Source: Neorhizobium sp. (GTDB lineage: Bacteria; Pseudomonadota; Alphaproteobacteria; Rhizobiales; Rhizobiaceae). Taken from it: DNA of 64,000 bases. Numbering within the stretch: position 1 is the first letter of the stretch; each line of letters begins with the position of its first letter. The position numbers were made by a program, and so were the translations under genes. The stretch spans positions 1,550,001 through 1,614,000 of the forward strand of contig JAPWKC010000004.1 in assembly GCA_028283725.1 (NCBI GenBank), written 5' to 3'. The notes beneath the pieces are model-generated. The model did not search any database and was not told the origin of the DNA. It saw only the letters and a program-made list of their open reading frames with translations. Below, in pieces: positions 18,988-28,867 of this stretch.

Positions 18988-20034
18988 ATGACCTTTCCCC
19001 GCACAATCAAGGCAACGCTGCTTGCCTTCACCTTCCTCGTGCCCGCCATCATGCCGGCCTTCGCCTTCGAGGCGGGAACGCGCTGGATGACGATCACCGC
19101 GCCCGACCACAAGGAGGCCGAGCGGGTGCTGATCACCTATCCGGCGCTCGCCGATGGCGACGCCTATACGCTGGGCGGCGATCAACTGTGGACCGGCGTG
19201 CCCGCCCGCCGCAATGCGACACCGGTTGCGGAAAAATTTCCGCTCGTGATCCTCAGCCACGGCTCGGGCGGCAATGCGGCCGCACTCGGCTGGCTATCGG
19301 CCGAACTTGCCCGCAACGGCTTCATCGCCGCCGCCCCCAACCATATCCATTCGACATCGGGCGATTCCATTCCTGCCGACAGCATCAGGATCTGGGAACG
19401 CTCGCACGATGTCTCGGCGCTGATCGACAGGATGACCAGCGATGCCGACTGGGCTCCCATCGTCGACAAGGACAGGATCGGCGGCATCGGCTTTTCGCTC
19501 GGTGGTGTGACGATGATGCTGTCTGCCGGTGCGCGCGCTTCGCTGCCGCGTTTTGCCGCCTTCTGCGACGATCCCCAGAATGCCGATGCGGGTTGCGGAT
19601 GGTTCAAGCGCGGCGGTGTCGATTTTGCAAAGATCGATGCCGGCGCCTTCGAAGGCGATTATCGCGATCGGCGGCTTGCGGCCGTCGTTACCGTCGATCC
19701 GGGCCTTGCCATGGCCTATCAGGAGGACAGTCTTGCGGCGATCCATATGCCGATGCTGTTCGTCAATCTGGGGACGGGTGAACAGATCATGCGCGGCGTG
19801 CGGGCGCAAGCGCTGGCGGGGCAGATTGCCGGAGCCGGCTATGCCGCCATTCCCGACGCCATCCATTTCAGCTTCCTCGGCATCTGCAATCCCGGCGGAG
19901 CAGAACTCTTGAAGCGCTATGGCGAAGAGGACCCGATCTGCGCCGATGGCGGAAAGACACCGCGCGAGGAGCTGCACAAGCAGATCTTCTTCCAGATCGC
20001 CGTGTTTCTGCGACGGGAACTGGCAGAGCGGTGA
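18988..20034 (+). CDS. Secreted alpha/beta hydrolase (dienelactone hydrolase-like)
   Basis: The 348-residue protein begins with a signal peptide (MTFPRTIKATLLAFTFLVPA, cleavage near AFA-F, residue 24). The hydrolase fold is shown by the oxyanion-side LVILSHGSGGN, the nucleophile elbow GIGFSLGG (GxSxG) and a late histidine in DAIHFSFLG; an acidic residue in VTVDPG is a possible triad member. The substrate is unknown; related periplasmic hydrolases act on esters or platelet-activating-factor-like lipids. The start is the ATG at 18988 with AGGAGAAG upstream. Its end is 21 bases from the mutS stop on the opposite strand. Confidence 0.8.
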   Translation: MTFPRTIKATLLAFTFLVPAIMPAFAFEAGTRWMTITAPDHKEAERVLITYPALADGDAYTLGGDQLWTGVPARRNATPVAEKFPLVILSHGSGGNAAALGWLSAELARNGFIAAAPNHIHSTSGDSIPADSIRIWERSHDVSALIDRMTSDADWAPIVDKDRIGGIGFSLGGVTMMLSAGARASLPRFAAFCDDPQNADAGCGWFKRGGVDFAKIDAGAFEGDYRDRRLAAVVTVDPGLAMAYQEDSLAAIHMPMLFVNLGTGEQIMRGVRAQALAGQIAGAGYAAIPDAIHFSFLGICNPGGAELLKRYGEEDPICADGGKTPREELHKQIFFQIAVFLRRELAER

Positions 20035-20055
20035 GGCGCCCTGCCAAGCAATCCC

Positions 20056-22779
20056 TCACTTGCCCGACAGCTCTCTCTTCAGCGCGTAGAGCGCATCGAG
20101 CGCCTCGCGGGGAGAGAGGTCATCGGGATTGATCGCCTTCAGCGCCTCCTCGACTTTCGACGGGCCGGCGCGGTTTTCCTCTTTCCGCACCGCCACCTGG
20201 AACAGCGGCAGGTCATCGATCAGCTGGCTTGCCGGGTTCTTTCGGTCACTGTCTTCCAGCTTGGTCAGGACATCGCGGGCACGGGCGACGACGCTGTCTG
20301 GAAGACCCGCAAGCCTTGCCACCTGGATGCCGTAGGAGCGGTCGGCAGCACCGGGGCCGACTTCGTGGAGGAAGATCACCTCGCCATCCCATTCCTTCAC
20401 CTTCATCGTGGCGTTGGAGAGGCGGTTGAGCTTTTCCGAGAGCACGGTCAGCTCGTGGAAATGGGTGGCGAAGAGGCCGCGGCAGCGATTGCCCTCATGC
20501 AGATGCTCGACCGCCGCCCAGGCGATCGACAGGCCGTCGAAGGTCGCCGTGCCACGGCCGATCTCGTCCAGAATGACGAGCGAGCGGTCGGAGGCCTGAT
20601 TGAGGATTGCCGCCGTCTCGACCATCTCGACCATGAAGGTGGAGCGGCCACGGGCCAGATCGTCAGACGCGCCGACGCGGGAGAAGAGACGGTCGACGAT
20701 GCCGATATGGGCCGATGCCGCAGGCACGAAGGCGCCCATCTGGGCCAGAATGGCGATCAGCGCGTTCTGGCGCAGGAAGGTCGACTTACCGCCCATATTG
20801 GGGCCGGTCAGCAGCCAGAGGGCGCCGAAGCCCTGGCCGCCCTTGGAGGCAGGGTCGATCGGCGACAGATCGCAGTCATTGGCGATGAAAGGACCTGTCG
20901 ACTGGCGGCGCAGCGCCTGCTCGACCACAGGATGGCGGCCACCTTCGATTGAAAACATGCGGCTGTCATCGACGATGGGCCGGCGGTAATCCCATTCATC
21001 GGCCAGCATGGCGAGGCCTGCCGCGACATCAATGACGGCCAGCGCGCGGGCGCCGGCCTTGATCGCCTCGGCCTCTGCAATGACGGCCTTCACCATGCGG
21101 TCGAAGGCGGCAAGCTCGATGGTCAGCGCCCGGTCGGCGGCATTGGCGATGCGGGTTTCGAGATCGGCAAGCTCGGTCGTCGTGAAGCGCATGGCATTCG
21201 CCATCGTCTGGCGATGGATGAAGCGGGCCTTGGCTTCCGGCGTTTCGGTCATCGGCCCGGCATTGCCGGCAGTGACCTCGATGAAATAGCCCAGCACGTT
21301 GTTGTGCTTGATCTTCAGCGACTTGATGCCGGTTTCCTCGGCATAGTCGAGTTGCAGGCCGGCAATCACCCGGCGCGACTGGTCGCGGAGCGCCCGCACC
21401 TCGTCCAGCTCGGCGCTGGCGCCATCGGCGAGAAAGCCGCCGTCGCGTTTGAGAAGCGGCAGGTCTTCGGCAAGCGTGGTGGCCAAAAGCTGCTCCAGAT
21501 CGGCGGGGAGCGCCTTGAGGCCTGCCAGCGCTTCGGAAAGCTCTTCCGGCAGCATCTGGGCATCAAGGAAAGCCGCCACACCGCGAGCGGATTCGAGGCC
21601 GGCGAGGATGGCGCCGAGATCGCGCGGGCCGCCCCGGTCGAGCGCCAGGCGCGACAGCGCGCGCGGCATATCCGGCACATGCCTGAAGGCGCCGCGCAGA
21701 TCCGATGCCAGCGCCGTCTCGTCCTTCAAAAAGGAGATCGAATCGAGGCGAAGGTTGATGCGCTCGGGATCGGTCAAAGGCGACATCAGCCGTTCGGCGA
21801 GAAGCCGGGCGCCGCCGCCGGTGATCGTGCGGTCGATCGCCTTCAGAAGCGAGCCGTCGCGATCGCCCGAAAGCGTCTTCGTCAGTTCGAGATTGCCGCG
21901 GGTGGCCGGATCGATGAACAGCGTCGAGGCGCCGCTTTCGCGCTCCGGCCGTCCCAATGGGGGGCGTTCGGAGATCTGGGTCTTTTCGACATAGGCGATG
22001 GCCGCGGATGCGGCGGCCATTTCAGCGCGGGAAAATGTGCCGAAGCCATCGAGCGTGCCGACGCCGAAATAGCGGGCGATGCGGCCTTCTGCCGTCGCGC
22101 TATCAAACAGGACGGAGGGTTGCGGCTGGACGACGCGGCCAAGTATGTCGAAGACCGGCTTGAACTCGGCATCGTGGAAGATCACGTCCGGCACGATGAG
22201 TTCGCGCGGCTCGATGCGCAGGATATCGGCCAGAAGCCGGCCGATCTCGGTTTCCGCGAGGCGGAAGACGCCGGTGGAGATATCGATCCAGGCGAGCGCC
22301 AGAAGCGGCTCGGAGGAGCCCTTGATGCGGGCGAGCGTCATCAGGTAATTGGTTTCGGAGGCGACGAGCAGCTTTTCCTCGGTGATCGTGCCCGGCGTCA
22401 CGAGACGCACGACATCGCGCTTCACCACGGATTTTCCACCGCGCTTCTTGGCTTCGGCCGGATCTTCCACCTGTTCGCAGACGGCGACGCGGAAGCCGCG
22501 CGTGATCAGCTTCTGCAGGTAATCGTCGGCGGCATGGACGGGCACGCCGCACATGGGGATATCCTGCCCCATATGCTGGCCGCGCCGCGTCAGCGTGATG
22601 CCGAGCGCGCGCGAGGCCTCGATCGCATCCTCGAAGAACAGTTCGTAGAAATCGCCCATGCGATAGAACAGGAGCGAACCCTGATTGTTCGCCTTGATCT
22701 CGATGAACTGCTCCATCATCGGGGTGGCGGAGGCCCGGCTTTCTTCCGAAGCGAGCTGCTCGGTGGTCAAGGCATCCAT
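20056..22779 (-). CDS. mutS: DNA mismatch repair protein MutS
   Basis: The 907-residue mismatch sensor has the mismatch-contacting FYELF motif in [12 protein letters not shown] near residue 45, the connector and lever domains, and the ATPase core with [13 protein letters not shown] (Walker A) and [17 protein letters not shown] (signature with Walker B), then ATHFHEL. The C-terminus ends with the MutL/tetramer region. The length fits rhizobial MutS. It is transcribed divergently from the malic enzyme gene, with 159 bases between start codons. Confidence 0.98.
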   Translation of the reverse strand: MDALTTEQLASEESRASATPMMEQFIEIKANNQGSLLFYRMGDFYELFFEDAIEASRALGITLTRRGQHMGQDIPMCGVPVHAADDYLQKLITRGFRVAVCEQVEDPAEAKKRGGKSVVKRDVVRLVTPGTITEEKLLVASETNYLMTLARIKGSSEPLLALAWIDISTGVFRLAETEIGRLLADILRIEPRELIVPDVIFHDAEFKPVFDILGRVVQPQPSVLFDSATAEGRIARYFGVGTLDGFGTFSRAEMAAASAAIAYVEKTQISERPPLGRPERESGASTLFIDPATRGNLELTKTLSGDRDGSLLKAIDRTITGGGARLLAERLMSPLTDPERINLRLDSISFLKDETALASDLRGAFRHVPDMPRALSRLALDRGGPRDLGAILAGLESARGVAAFLDAQMLPEELSEALAGLKALPADLEQLLATTLAEDLPLLKRDGGFLADGASAELDEVRALRDQSRRVIAGLQLDYAEETGIKSLKIKHNNVLGYFIEVTAGNAGPMTETPEAKARFIHRQTMANAMRFTTTELADLETRIANAADRALTIELAAFDRMVKAVIAEAEAIKAGARALAVIDVAAGLAMLADEWDYRRPIVDDSRMFSIEGGRHPVVEQALRRQSTGPFIANDCDLSPIDPASKGGQGFGALWLLTGPNMGGKSTFLRQNALIAILAQMGAFVPAASAHIGIVDRLFSRVGASDDLARGRSTFMVEMVETAAILNQASDRSLVILDEIGRGTATFDGLSIAWAAVEHLHEGNRCRGLFATHFHELTVLSEKLNRLSNATMKVKEWDGEVIFLHEVGPGAADRSYGIQVARLAGLPDSVVARARDVLTKLEDSDRKNPASQLIDDLPLFQVAVRKEENRAGPSKVEEALKAINPDDLSPREALDALYALKRELSGK

Positions 22780-22938
22780 GGACGATCTTTCAATTGAGGT
22801 CAGCGAACCGAGTTATTGTTGCGCGTTTGTTGTTGCGCATGGGAGGTGGCGACACTATCGATGTTGACCCCGCTAATTCAATGTCCGTCGCGGCCCGGAG
22901 GAGGGCTGCCCACAAAAAAGCTGGAGAGGTAATTGCCG

Positions 22939-25221
22939 ATGAACGAGAAGGCACCACACCGCACGCGCACATCCGTGACCGACCAGGAGGCGCTGGACTT
23001 TCACGCCGATGGCCGCCCCGGCAAGCTGGAAATCACGCCCACCAAGCCGATGGCGACGCAACGCGACCTGTCGCTCGCCTATTCTCCGGGCGTTGCCGTG
23101 CCGGTTCTCGCCATCGCCGCCGACCCGGCCAAGGCCTACGACTACACGACGCGCGGCAATATGGTGGCCGTCATTTCCAACGGTACCGCGATCCTTGGGC
23201 TGGGCAATCTCGGGGCGCTGGCTTCCAAGCCCGTGATGGAAGGCAAGTCTGTCCTCTTCAAGCGGTTTGCCGATGTCGACAGTATCGACCTCGAAGTCGA
23301 TACGGAAAATGTCGACGAGTTCATAAATTGCGTGCGCTTTCTCGGGCCTTCCTTCGGCGGCATCAATCTCGAAGACATCAAGGCGCCGGAATGTTTCATC
23401 ATCGAAAGCCGTTTGCGCGAGCTGATGGATATCCCGGTCTTTCATGACGACCAGCATGGCACGGCGATCATCGCCGCCGCCGGCCTGATCAATGCGCTGG
23501 AACTGACCGGCCGCGACCTGAAGACCACCAAGCTGGTCTGCAACGGCGCGGGTGCTGCCGCGATCGCCTGCGTCGAACTGATCAAGGCGATGGGCTTTGC
23601 GCCCGAAAACATCATCCTCTGCGATACCAAGGGCGTCATCTATCAGGGCCGCACCGAGGGCATGAACCAGTGGAAGAGCGCGCATGCGGCAAAGACCGAC
23701 AGCCGCAGCCTCGAAGAGGCGATGAAGGGTGCCGACGTGGTGTTCGGCCTTTCGCAGAAGGGCGCCTTTACCGAAGCGATGATCCGCTCGATGGCCGACA
23801 AGCCGATCATCTTTGCCATGGCCAATCCCGATCCGGAAATCACCCCGGAAGAGGTGGCGCTGATCCGCGACGACGCGATCATGGCGACGGGCCGTTCCGA
23901 CTATCCGAACCAGGTGAACAACGTTCTCGGCTTTCCCTATATCTTCCGCGGTGCGCTCGACGTGCGCGCCCGCCAGATCAACGATGCGATGAAGATCGCA
24001 GCCGCCCAGGCGCTGGCCGATCTCGCCCGCGAAGATGTGCCCGACGACGTGGCCGCCGCCTATCAGGGCAACCGGCCGCGCTTCGGCGCGCAGTATATCA
24101 TCCCGGTTCCGTTCGATCCGCGGCTGATCTCGGCCATTCCGGTAGCCGTCGCACGAGCTGCGATGGAAAGCGGAGCGGCACAGCGCGACATTGCCGATCT
24201 CGACGCCTATGGCCGCGAACTTTCCGCCCGCCGCGACCCGATCGCTGCGACGACGCAAGGCATCTATGACCGTGTGCGGCGCTTCCCCAAGCGCGTCGTC
24301 TTCGCCGAGGCGGAAGAAGAGCAGGTGATGCGGGCTGCGATCTCCTTCTGTCATCAGGGGCTCGGCACCGCCATTCTTCTCGGCCGCGACGACGTGATCC
24401 GCGCCACGGCGGAAAAGGCCGGCATCGATCTGGAACGCCCCGGCATCGAGGTCGTCAACGCCCGCATTTCGACCCGCGTCGATGCCTATGTCGACCATCT
24501 CTACGAGCGGCTGCAGCGGGAGGGTTTCCTTCTGCGCGACGTGCAGCGCCTGATCCATAACGACCGCAACCATTTTGCCGCCACCATGGTGGCGACGGGG
24601 GATGCGGATGCGATGGTGACGGGCACGACCCGCAATTATGCCACCGCCCTTTCCGACGTGCGCCGCTGCCTCGACGCCAAGCCGGGGCACCGGGTGATCG
24701 GCGTCTCCATCGTCGTTGCCCGCGGACGGACGATCTTCGTCGCCGACACCGCCGTGCACGACATGCCGAATGCGGAGGATCTTGCCGATATCGCGACGGA
24801 AGCGGCCCGCGTCGCCCGCCGGATGGGCTATGAGCCACGGGTGGCGATGCTTGCCTATTCCACTTTCGGCCAGCCGGTCGGCGAGCGCTCCGAGCGGGTG
24901 CGCGAGGCGGTGAAGATCCTCGACCAACGGCGCGTCGATTTCGAGTATGACGGCGAAATGGGGGCGGATGTGGCGCTCAACGCGCACCGGCTGGAACAGT
25001 ATCCGTTCTGCCGTCTCTCGGGCACGGCGAACGTTCTCGTCATGCCGGCGATCCATTCGGCCTCGATCGCCACCCGCATGCTGCAGGAAATCGGCGCCTC
25101 GACGGTGATCGGCCCGCTGCTCGTCGGCCTCGACAAGTCGGTGCAGATCACCCAGATGGGCGCCAAGGACAGCGAGATCGTCAATATGGCGGCGATTGCG
25201 GCATACAACGCCGGCAACTGA
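22939..25221 (+). CDS. maeB: NADP-type malic enzyme with phosphotransacetylase-like domain
   Basis: The 760-residue protein has an N-terminal malic enzyme domain (SLAYSPGVAVPVLAIA, VFHDDQHGTAIIAAAGL), a NAD(P)-binding domain with VCNGAGAAAIACVELI and MANPDPEITPEE, and a C-terminal phosphotransacetylase-like domain from about residue 435 (VVFAEAEEEQVMRA to the end). It oxidatively decarboxylates malate to pyruvate; rhizobia have two such enzymes, Dme and Tme, and the location beside mutS recalls Tme. The PTA-like part has no demonstrated transacetylase activity in this family. The ATG at 22939 with GGAGAGG upstream is chosen over a TTG two codons earlier. Confidence 0.95.
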   Translation: MNEKAPHRTRTSVTDQEALDFHADGRPGKLEITPTKPMATQRDLSLAYSPGVAVPVLAIAADPAKAYDYTTRGNMVAVISNGTAILGLGNLGALASKPVMEGKSVLFKRFADVDSIDLEVDTENVDEFINCVRFLGPSFGGINLEDIKAPECFIIESRLRELMDIPVFHDDQHGTAIIAAAGLINALELTGRDLKTTKLVCNGAGAAAIACVELIKAMGFAPENIILCDTKGVIYQGRTEGMNQWKSAHAAKTDSRSLEEAMKGADVVFGLSQKGAFTEAMIRSMADKPIIFAMANPDPEITPEEVALIRDDAIMATGRSDYPNQVNNVLGFPYIFRGALDVRARQINDAMKIAAAQALADLAREDVPDDVAAAYQGNRPRFGAQYIIPVPFDPRLISAIPVAVARAAMESGAAQRDIADLDAYGRELSARRDPIAATTQGIYDRVRRFPKRVVFAEAEEEQVMRAAISFCHQGLGTAILLGRDDVIRATAEKAGIDLERPGIEVVNARISTRVDAYVDHLYERLQREGFLLRDVQRLIHNDRNHFAATMVATGDADAMVTGTTRNYATALSDVRRCLDAKPGHRVIGVSIVVARGRTIFVADTAVHDMPNAEDLADIATEAARVARRMGYEPRVAMLAYSTFGQPVGERSERVREAVKILDQRRVDFEYDGEMGADVALNAHRLEQYPFCRLSGTANVLVMPAIHSASIATRMLQEIGASTVIGPLLVGLDKSVQITQMGAKDSEIVNMAAIAAYNAGN

Positions 25222-25247
25222 GGTTTCCAACCTCTATACCCGAAGAA

Positions 25248-25271
25248 GCAAGGCCCCCGACCGGGCCTTGC
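25248..25271 (+). terminator. Hairpin after the malic enzyme gene
   Basis: GCAAGGCCC (25248-25256) and GGGCCTTGC (25263-25271) are perfect 9-base arms with a 6-base loop, 27 bases after the stop codon. There is no T tract, so termination may be weak or Rho-assisted. The right-arm sequence recurs about 20 bases later as gggccttgctt. Confidence 0.6.
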
Positions 25272-25315
25272 CAAACGCATCCTACCAAAGGGCCTTGCTT
25301 GAAAGCGATGGCCGA

Positions 25316-25344
25316 TCGGATTACGCTATCGATGCGGGATCCGA
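25316..25344. promoter_or_regulatory. Candidate autoregulatory operator of the toxin-antitoxin pair
   Basis: TCGGAT (25316-25321) and ATCCGA (25339-25344) are perfect 6-base arms with a 17-base spacer, ending 14 bases before the antitoxin start. Antitoxin-toxin complexes of this class usually bind such dyads in their own promoter. The role is inference. Confidence 0.35.
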
Positions 25345-25358
25345 CCGGAGCGTTTCGC

Positions 25359-25637
25359 ATGAAGACCGTCAGCATCCATGAAGCCGAAACCAACCTTGCC
25401 CGCCTGATCGAAGAGGCGGCACGGGGCGATGAGCTCGTGATCGCCGATGCGGACGGCAAGCCGCTGGTGAAACTGGTGGCGGTGAAGGAGGCTAGACCTT
25501 CCGACGAGCCGATTGCCGAGGATGCGCCGCAGAAGCGGCGGATCGGGTTTCTCGACGGTAGATATTTCATTCCCGACGATCTCGACAGCGGTCTGGATGC
25601 AGAAATCGAAAAGCTATTCCATGGCATCAAGACATGA
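25359..25637 (+). CDS. vapB: Phd/YefM-type antitoxin of a VapBC-like module
   Basis: The 92-residue protein starts MKTVSIHEAETNLARLIEEA, then DELVIADADGKPLVKLV, the Phd/YefM DNA-binding fold found in antitoxins paired with PIN toxins. The C-terminal part (GFLDGRYFIPDDLDSGLDAE) is acidic and probably wraps the toxin. The longest frame begins at 25299, but the ATG at 25359, with GGAG upstream, matches the family start. Its last four bases overlap the toxin start (ATGA), implying translational coupling. Confidence 0.88.
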   Translation: MKTVSIHEAETNLARLIEEAARGDELVIADADGKPLVKLVAVKEARPSDEPIAEDAPQKRRIGFLDGRYFIPDDLDSGLDAEIEKLFHGIKT

Positions 25638-26023
25638 GGGTTTTGCTCGACTCTCATATGCTCGTCTGGCTGGTAGGGGCATCCGACAGACTGCCTGCGA
25701 AGGCCCGGATCGCGATCGAAAATCCGAGCAACCTTATTTTCTTCAGTTCGGCGAGCATTTGGGAACTGCAGATCAAGCATTCGACAGGAAGGGCACGACT
25801 GGCATTGCCTCCCGTCATTCTCCATCAGGTACTTGTCAGCAACCAGTTTCACGAGGTCCCGGTTACGTCTCAGCACGGCCTGAGGACTGCAGCGCTTCCA
25901 CCCATCCACCGGGACCCGTTCGACCGGATCCTGATCGCGCAGGCGATGGCGGAGGATATGCTGCTTCTCACATCCGATCAGATGGTCGGCCGTTATCCGG
26001 GGCCGATCATGCTCGTGCAGTGA
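25634..26023 (+). CDS. vapC: PIN-domain toxin (VapC-like ribonuclease)
   Basis: The 129-residue PIN-domain protein begins MRVLLDSHMLVWLV, with the first catalytic Asp in LLDSH, a Glu in ASIWELQIKH, and the last acidic site in HRDPFDRILIAQAMAEDMLLLTSDQ. All acidic positions of the PIN active site are visible. VapC toxins cleave tRNA or rRNA and stop translation until neutralised by the antitoxin. The gene overlaps vapB by four bases and converges on olsB. Confidence 0.92.
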   Translation: MRVLLDSHMLVWLVGASDRLPAKARIAIENPSNLIFFSSASIWELQIKHSTGRARLALPPVILHQVLVSNQFHEVPVTSQHGLRTAALPPIHRDPFDRILIAQAMAEDMLLLTSDQMVGRYPGPIMLVQ

Positions 26024-26046
26024 GTTTCTATCCCTATATCAGGGAT

Positions 26047-26919
26047 TTAGCTGATCAGGCGGTCGGTTGCGGCGCCGTAATAGTTGACGTAGCGGCTGGC
26101 GATCGAGGCGATCGGAAGAACCACGAGGACATCCGTCGTGTTGAAGGCGTGATCGACCACCGCGCCATCGCCGATCATTGCGCCGAGGCGCAGATAACCC
26201 TTGATCAGAGGCGGCAGCGCCGTCAGCGCCTTGCGGGCGTTGACGCCTTCGACCGGCATGAGATCCATGGCGCGATAAAGCTCGGGCAGTGCCGAGACGG
26301 CCCATTCACCCTTCGTCGCCACCGTGTGGTGCAGGAAGGAAAGCGCCAGCGCATGCTCTTCCGGCCGCGTGCCGGAGAAGGAGGCGCAGCCGAACATGGC
26401 GCCCATGCCGTGCTTGACGGAATAGGCCCAGTTGCCCTGCCAGAGAAGCTCGACCGTGCGCTTGGTGCGGTAATCGGGAATGACGCAGGAGCGGCCGAGT
26501 TCCATGAACTGCTTGTCGGGGTGGCGCGCGATCAGCGGCGCGATATCGTATTCGGAGGCCGAATAGAAACCGCCATTCTTCATCGCCACTTCCTGGCGCA
26601 ACAGACGGTAGGTACCGACGATCTGGTCCTCGATGTCGCCATCGATGCCGTAATCGACCACGAGAAGGTGGTCGCAGATCGCGTCATAAGCGTCGAAATC
26701 CCGGCGCGCGCGCATGGCTTCCGGCGGCAACTGCGCGCCCATTTCCTCGACGAAGACGCGGTAACGCACAGCCTGCGCGGCGTCGATTTCGCGCGCATTT
26801 CGGGCGAGACGCACTTCCAGCGTCCCGATGCGGCCGAAAACATCGCCGCTTACCGGATTAGGTGCCGGTGCCTGGGTTGTATCAGAGGTCAAGTCACGGT
26901 TCAGGAGTTCAATTGCCAT
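26047..26919 (-). CDS. olsB: L-ornithine N(alpha)-acyltransferase OlsB
   Basis: The 290-residue GNAT-fold protein makes lyso-ornithine lipid from ornithine and 3-hydroxyacyl-ACP, the first step of ornithine lipid synthesis used under phosphate limitation. Diagnostic parts are EVRLARNAREIDAAQAVRYR, VFVEEMGAQLPPE and MELGRSCVIPDYRTKRTVELLW, and the C-terminal INYYGA-like segment YVNYYGAATD. The length matches rhizobial OlsB. A dyad CGTCTCTG-CAACAGAGACG lies just upstream at about 26959-26980, possibly a hairpin in the leader. Confidence 0.88.
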   Translation of the reverse strand: MAIELLNRDLTSDTTQAPAPNPVSGDVFGRIGTLEVRLARNAREIDAAQAVRYRVFVEEMGAQLPPEAMRARRDFDAYDAICDHLLVVDYGIDGDIEDQIVGTYRLLRQEVAMKNGGFYSASEYDIAPLIARHPDKQFMELGRSCVIPDYRTKRTVELLWQGNWAYSVKHGMGAMFGCASFSGTRPEEHALALSFLHHTVATKGEWAVSALPELYRAMDLMPVEGVNARKALTALPPLIKGYLRLGAMIGDGAVVDHAFNTTDVLVVLPIASIASRYVNYYGAATDRLIS

Positions 26920-27018
26920 GGTGATTCATCCCGTCCCGGTTGGATCACCGCCATAAACCACGTCTCTGCAACAGAGACGTGACAAGCATTGTCACAATAA
27001 GAAGTCGCGGAAGGTGCG

Positions 27019-28812
27019 TCAACGCACCTGTTGACGATTTCCACCTGCGGGACAAATAAGCCGCACTTGTTCAGCCAGGATCCGCGGATCGACCGGCTTT
27101 TGCAACACGATCGCGGCGCCATCGGCGAGCGCCTGCTGGCGTATGTCGCTGCGCGCTTCGCCCGTCAGGACCATGATCGGGATCGGTTTGCCTTCCGGGT
27201 GCGCCGTCAGCGCCGCATGCTGCCCCAGAAAGGCTTCGAGCGTGCCGCCCGGCATGTGCATGTCGCAGATGACGAGATCGACGCGGCCACCATCGGCGCC
27301 GGATGCGGCGATCATCAGCGAGGGAAAGTCCTCCATCAGCCTGACGCGGTGGCCGGCCTTTTTCAGAACCGCCCTCACCAGCATCGCATTGACCGGATCG
27401 TCTTCGCCGAGAACGATATCGAGACCGGGTTCGGCGGAGGGATCGGCCGATTGCGGCAGGGCGCGGCTGTCGGCAAAGGCATCGCGCGGGCCGAAACGCC
27501 GCAGGCGGCCGCTCAGCACGTCGATCAGCGATTTTTCGCGCAAGGGGCGGATGAGCCACGCATCGAAGAAATCCTGCGGCTGCGAGGCGCGCTCTTCCGG
27601 ATTGACCAGAAGGATGCGGTGCAATGGCCCATGCGACGGCTCGCAGGCATAATCGGAGGCAAGCCGATGATCGACGATCAGGTCGGTATAGGCGCTAGGG
27701 CCGCCGGCGGCCCGATCGATCAGCATCTGCACGCGCGCCGGGCTGGAGACGTGGCGGCACTGGCCGCCCAGCGTCTCGATACTGGCGCAGGTGGCGGTGG
27801 CTGCCGGGCCATCGGGGGCGAGAAGCAGGACGCGCGTGCGGGCAAGCAGCGTGCCGCGATCGCCCTGGCCTGCCGGTGCATCTTCTGCCAGTTGCAGCGG
27901 AAAGCGGACGGTGAAGGTGCTGCCGGCGCCCTTGCGGCTGGATACGGACAGGGAGCCGCCGAATTCCGTCAATATGCGCGAGGCAATGCCGAGGCCAAGA
28001 CCGGTACCGCCGCTGCGGGTTTCCGCCGTGCCGCCCTGCTCGAACTCGCCGAAAACCTGCGCCTGCTCCTGCGCCGTCATGCCCGGCCCGGTGTCGTTGA
28101 CGGCGATCGAGACCGTCGATCCCTGCAGCGTGACGCGCACGAGCACGCCGCCGGTTACGGTGAATTTCACCGCATTGCCGATGACGTTGAACAGGACCTG
28201 GCGGATGCGGCCGGGATCGAAATCGAGAAATTCCGGGACGGCGGCATCGATCGTCGCGGCGATCTCCAGACGCTTCTCATGGGCGCGGGGTGCCAGAAGC
28301 TCGACGACGCTTTCGATCAGCTGGCGGAGATTTTCGGCCCGGTTGTTCAAGCGGAAGCGGCCGGCTTCCAGCGTCGAATAATCGAGAAGATCTTCCACGA
28401 GCTGGGCAAGCGCATAGCCGGACTGGCGGATGCCGCTCAAGTAATTCTGCTGCTCGGCCGTCAGCTTGGTCTGGCCCAGAAGATGGGTCATGCCGAGAAT
28501 GCCGTTGAGCGGCGTGCGGATCTCGTGAACGACGGTGGCGATCTGGCGGCTCTTGGCGGCACTTTCCGCCTCAGCATCGCGCAAGGCATCCGTCAGGCGC
28601 AGAACCGGGTTCTTGCGTCGCCAGGCGAAGATGCGGTTGAAGAGGTTGGAAAGCGGTGCGGGGGACAGTGCGCTGCCCACCCGCCGCATGCCAATCGGCG
28701 GAACGATCTGTTCCACCGTTGGATCAGAAGCGGGCGCGTCGGAAGGACCGGACGCTGCCGGCGAGGCAAAGGCCCTTGAAAGACGCTCCTGGATTTCGGC
28801 GATATCGCGCAT
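27019..28812 (-). CDS. Soluble hybrid sensor histidine kinase with C-terminal receiver
   Basis: The 597-residue protein has no transmembrane helix. In order: a variable N-terminus (1-60), a dimerisation/phosphoacceptor domain with H96 in VVHEIRTPLNGILGM, an ATPase domain (NVIGNAVKFT, NDTGPGM, GGTGLGLGIASRIL), a receiver-like middle region (about 330-440) that lacks the usual N-terminal acidic pair, and a complete C-terminal receiver (LGEDDPVNAMLVRA, phosphoacceptor Asp in VICDMHMPG, conserved Lys in LQKPVD). No sensor domain is recognised. It lies between olsB and lspA; its target is unknown. Confidence 0.9.
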   Translation of the reverse strand: MRDIAEIQERLSRAFASPAASGPSDAPASDPTVEQIVPPIGMRRVGSALSPAPLSNLFNRIFAWRRKNPVLRLTDALRDAEAESAAKSRQIATVVHEIRTPLNGILGMTHLLGQTKLTAEQQNYLSGIRQSGYALAQLVEDLLDYSTLEAGRFRLNNRAENLRQLIESVVELLAPRAHEKRLEIAATIDAAVPEFLDFDPGRIRQVLFNVIGNAVKFTVTGGVLVRVTLQGSTVSIAVNDTGPGMTAQEQAQVFGEFEQGGTAETRSGGTGLGLGIASRILTEFGGSLSVSSRKGAGSTFTVRFPLQLAEDAPAGQGDRGTLLARTRVLLLAPDGPAATATCASIETLGGQCRHVSSPARVQMLIDRAAGGPSAYTDLIVDHRLASDYACEPSHGPLHRILLVNPEERASQPQDFFDAWLIRPLREKSLIDVLSGRLRRFGPRDAFADSRALPQSADPSAEPGLDIVLGEDDPVNAMLVRAVLKKAGHRVRLMEDFPSLMIAASGADGGRVDLVICDMHMPGGTLEAFLGQHAALTAHPEGKPIPIMVLTGEARSDIRQQALADGAAIVLQKPVDPRILAEQVRLICPAGGNRQQVR

Positions 28813-28867
28813 AACGGGAGACTACCTGCAGTTTCCTTCCCATTCCTTAGAGCATGCTGGTAAAATT

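Noticed and set aside
22873-25230. 785-codon minus-strand frame opposite the malic enzyme gene
   Set aside because: A shadow of the malic enzyme gene, whose three domains are clear.
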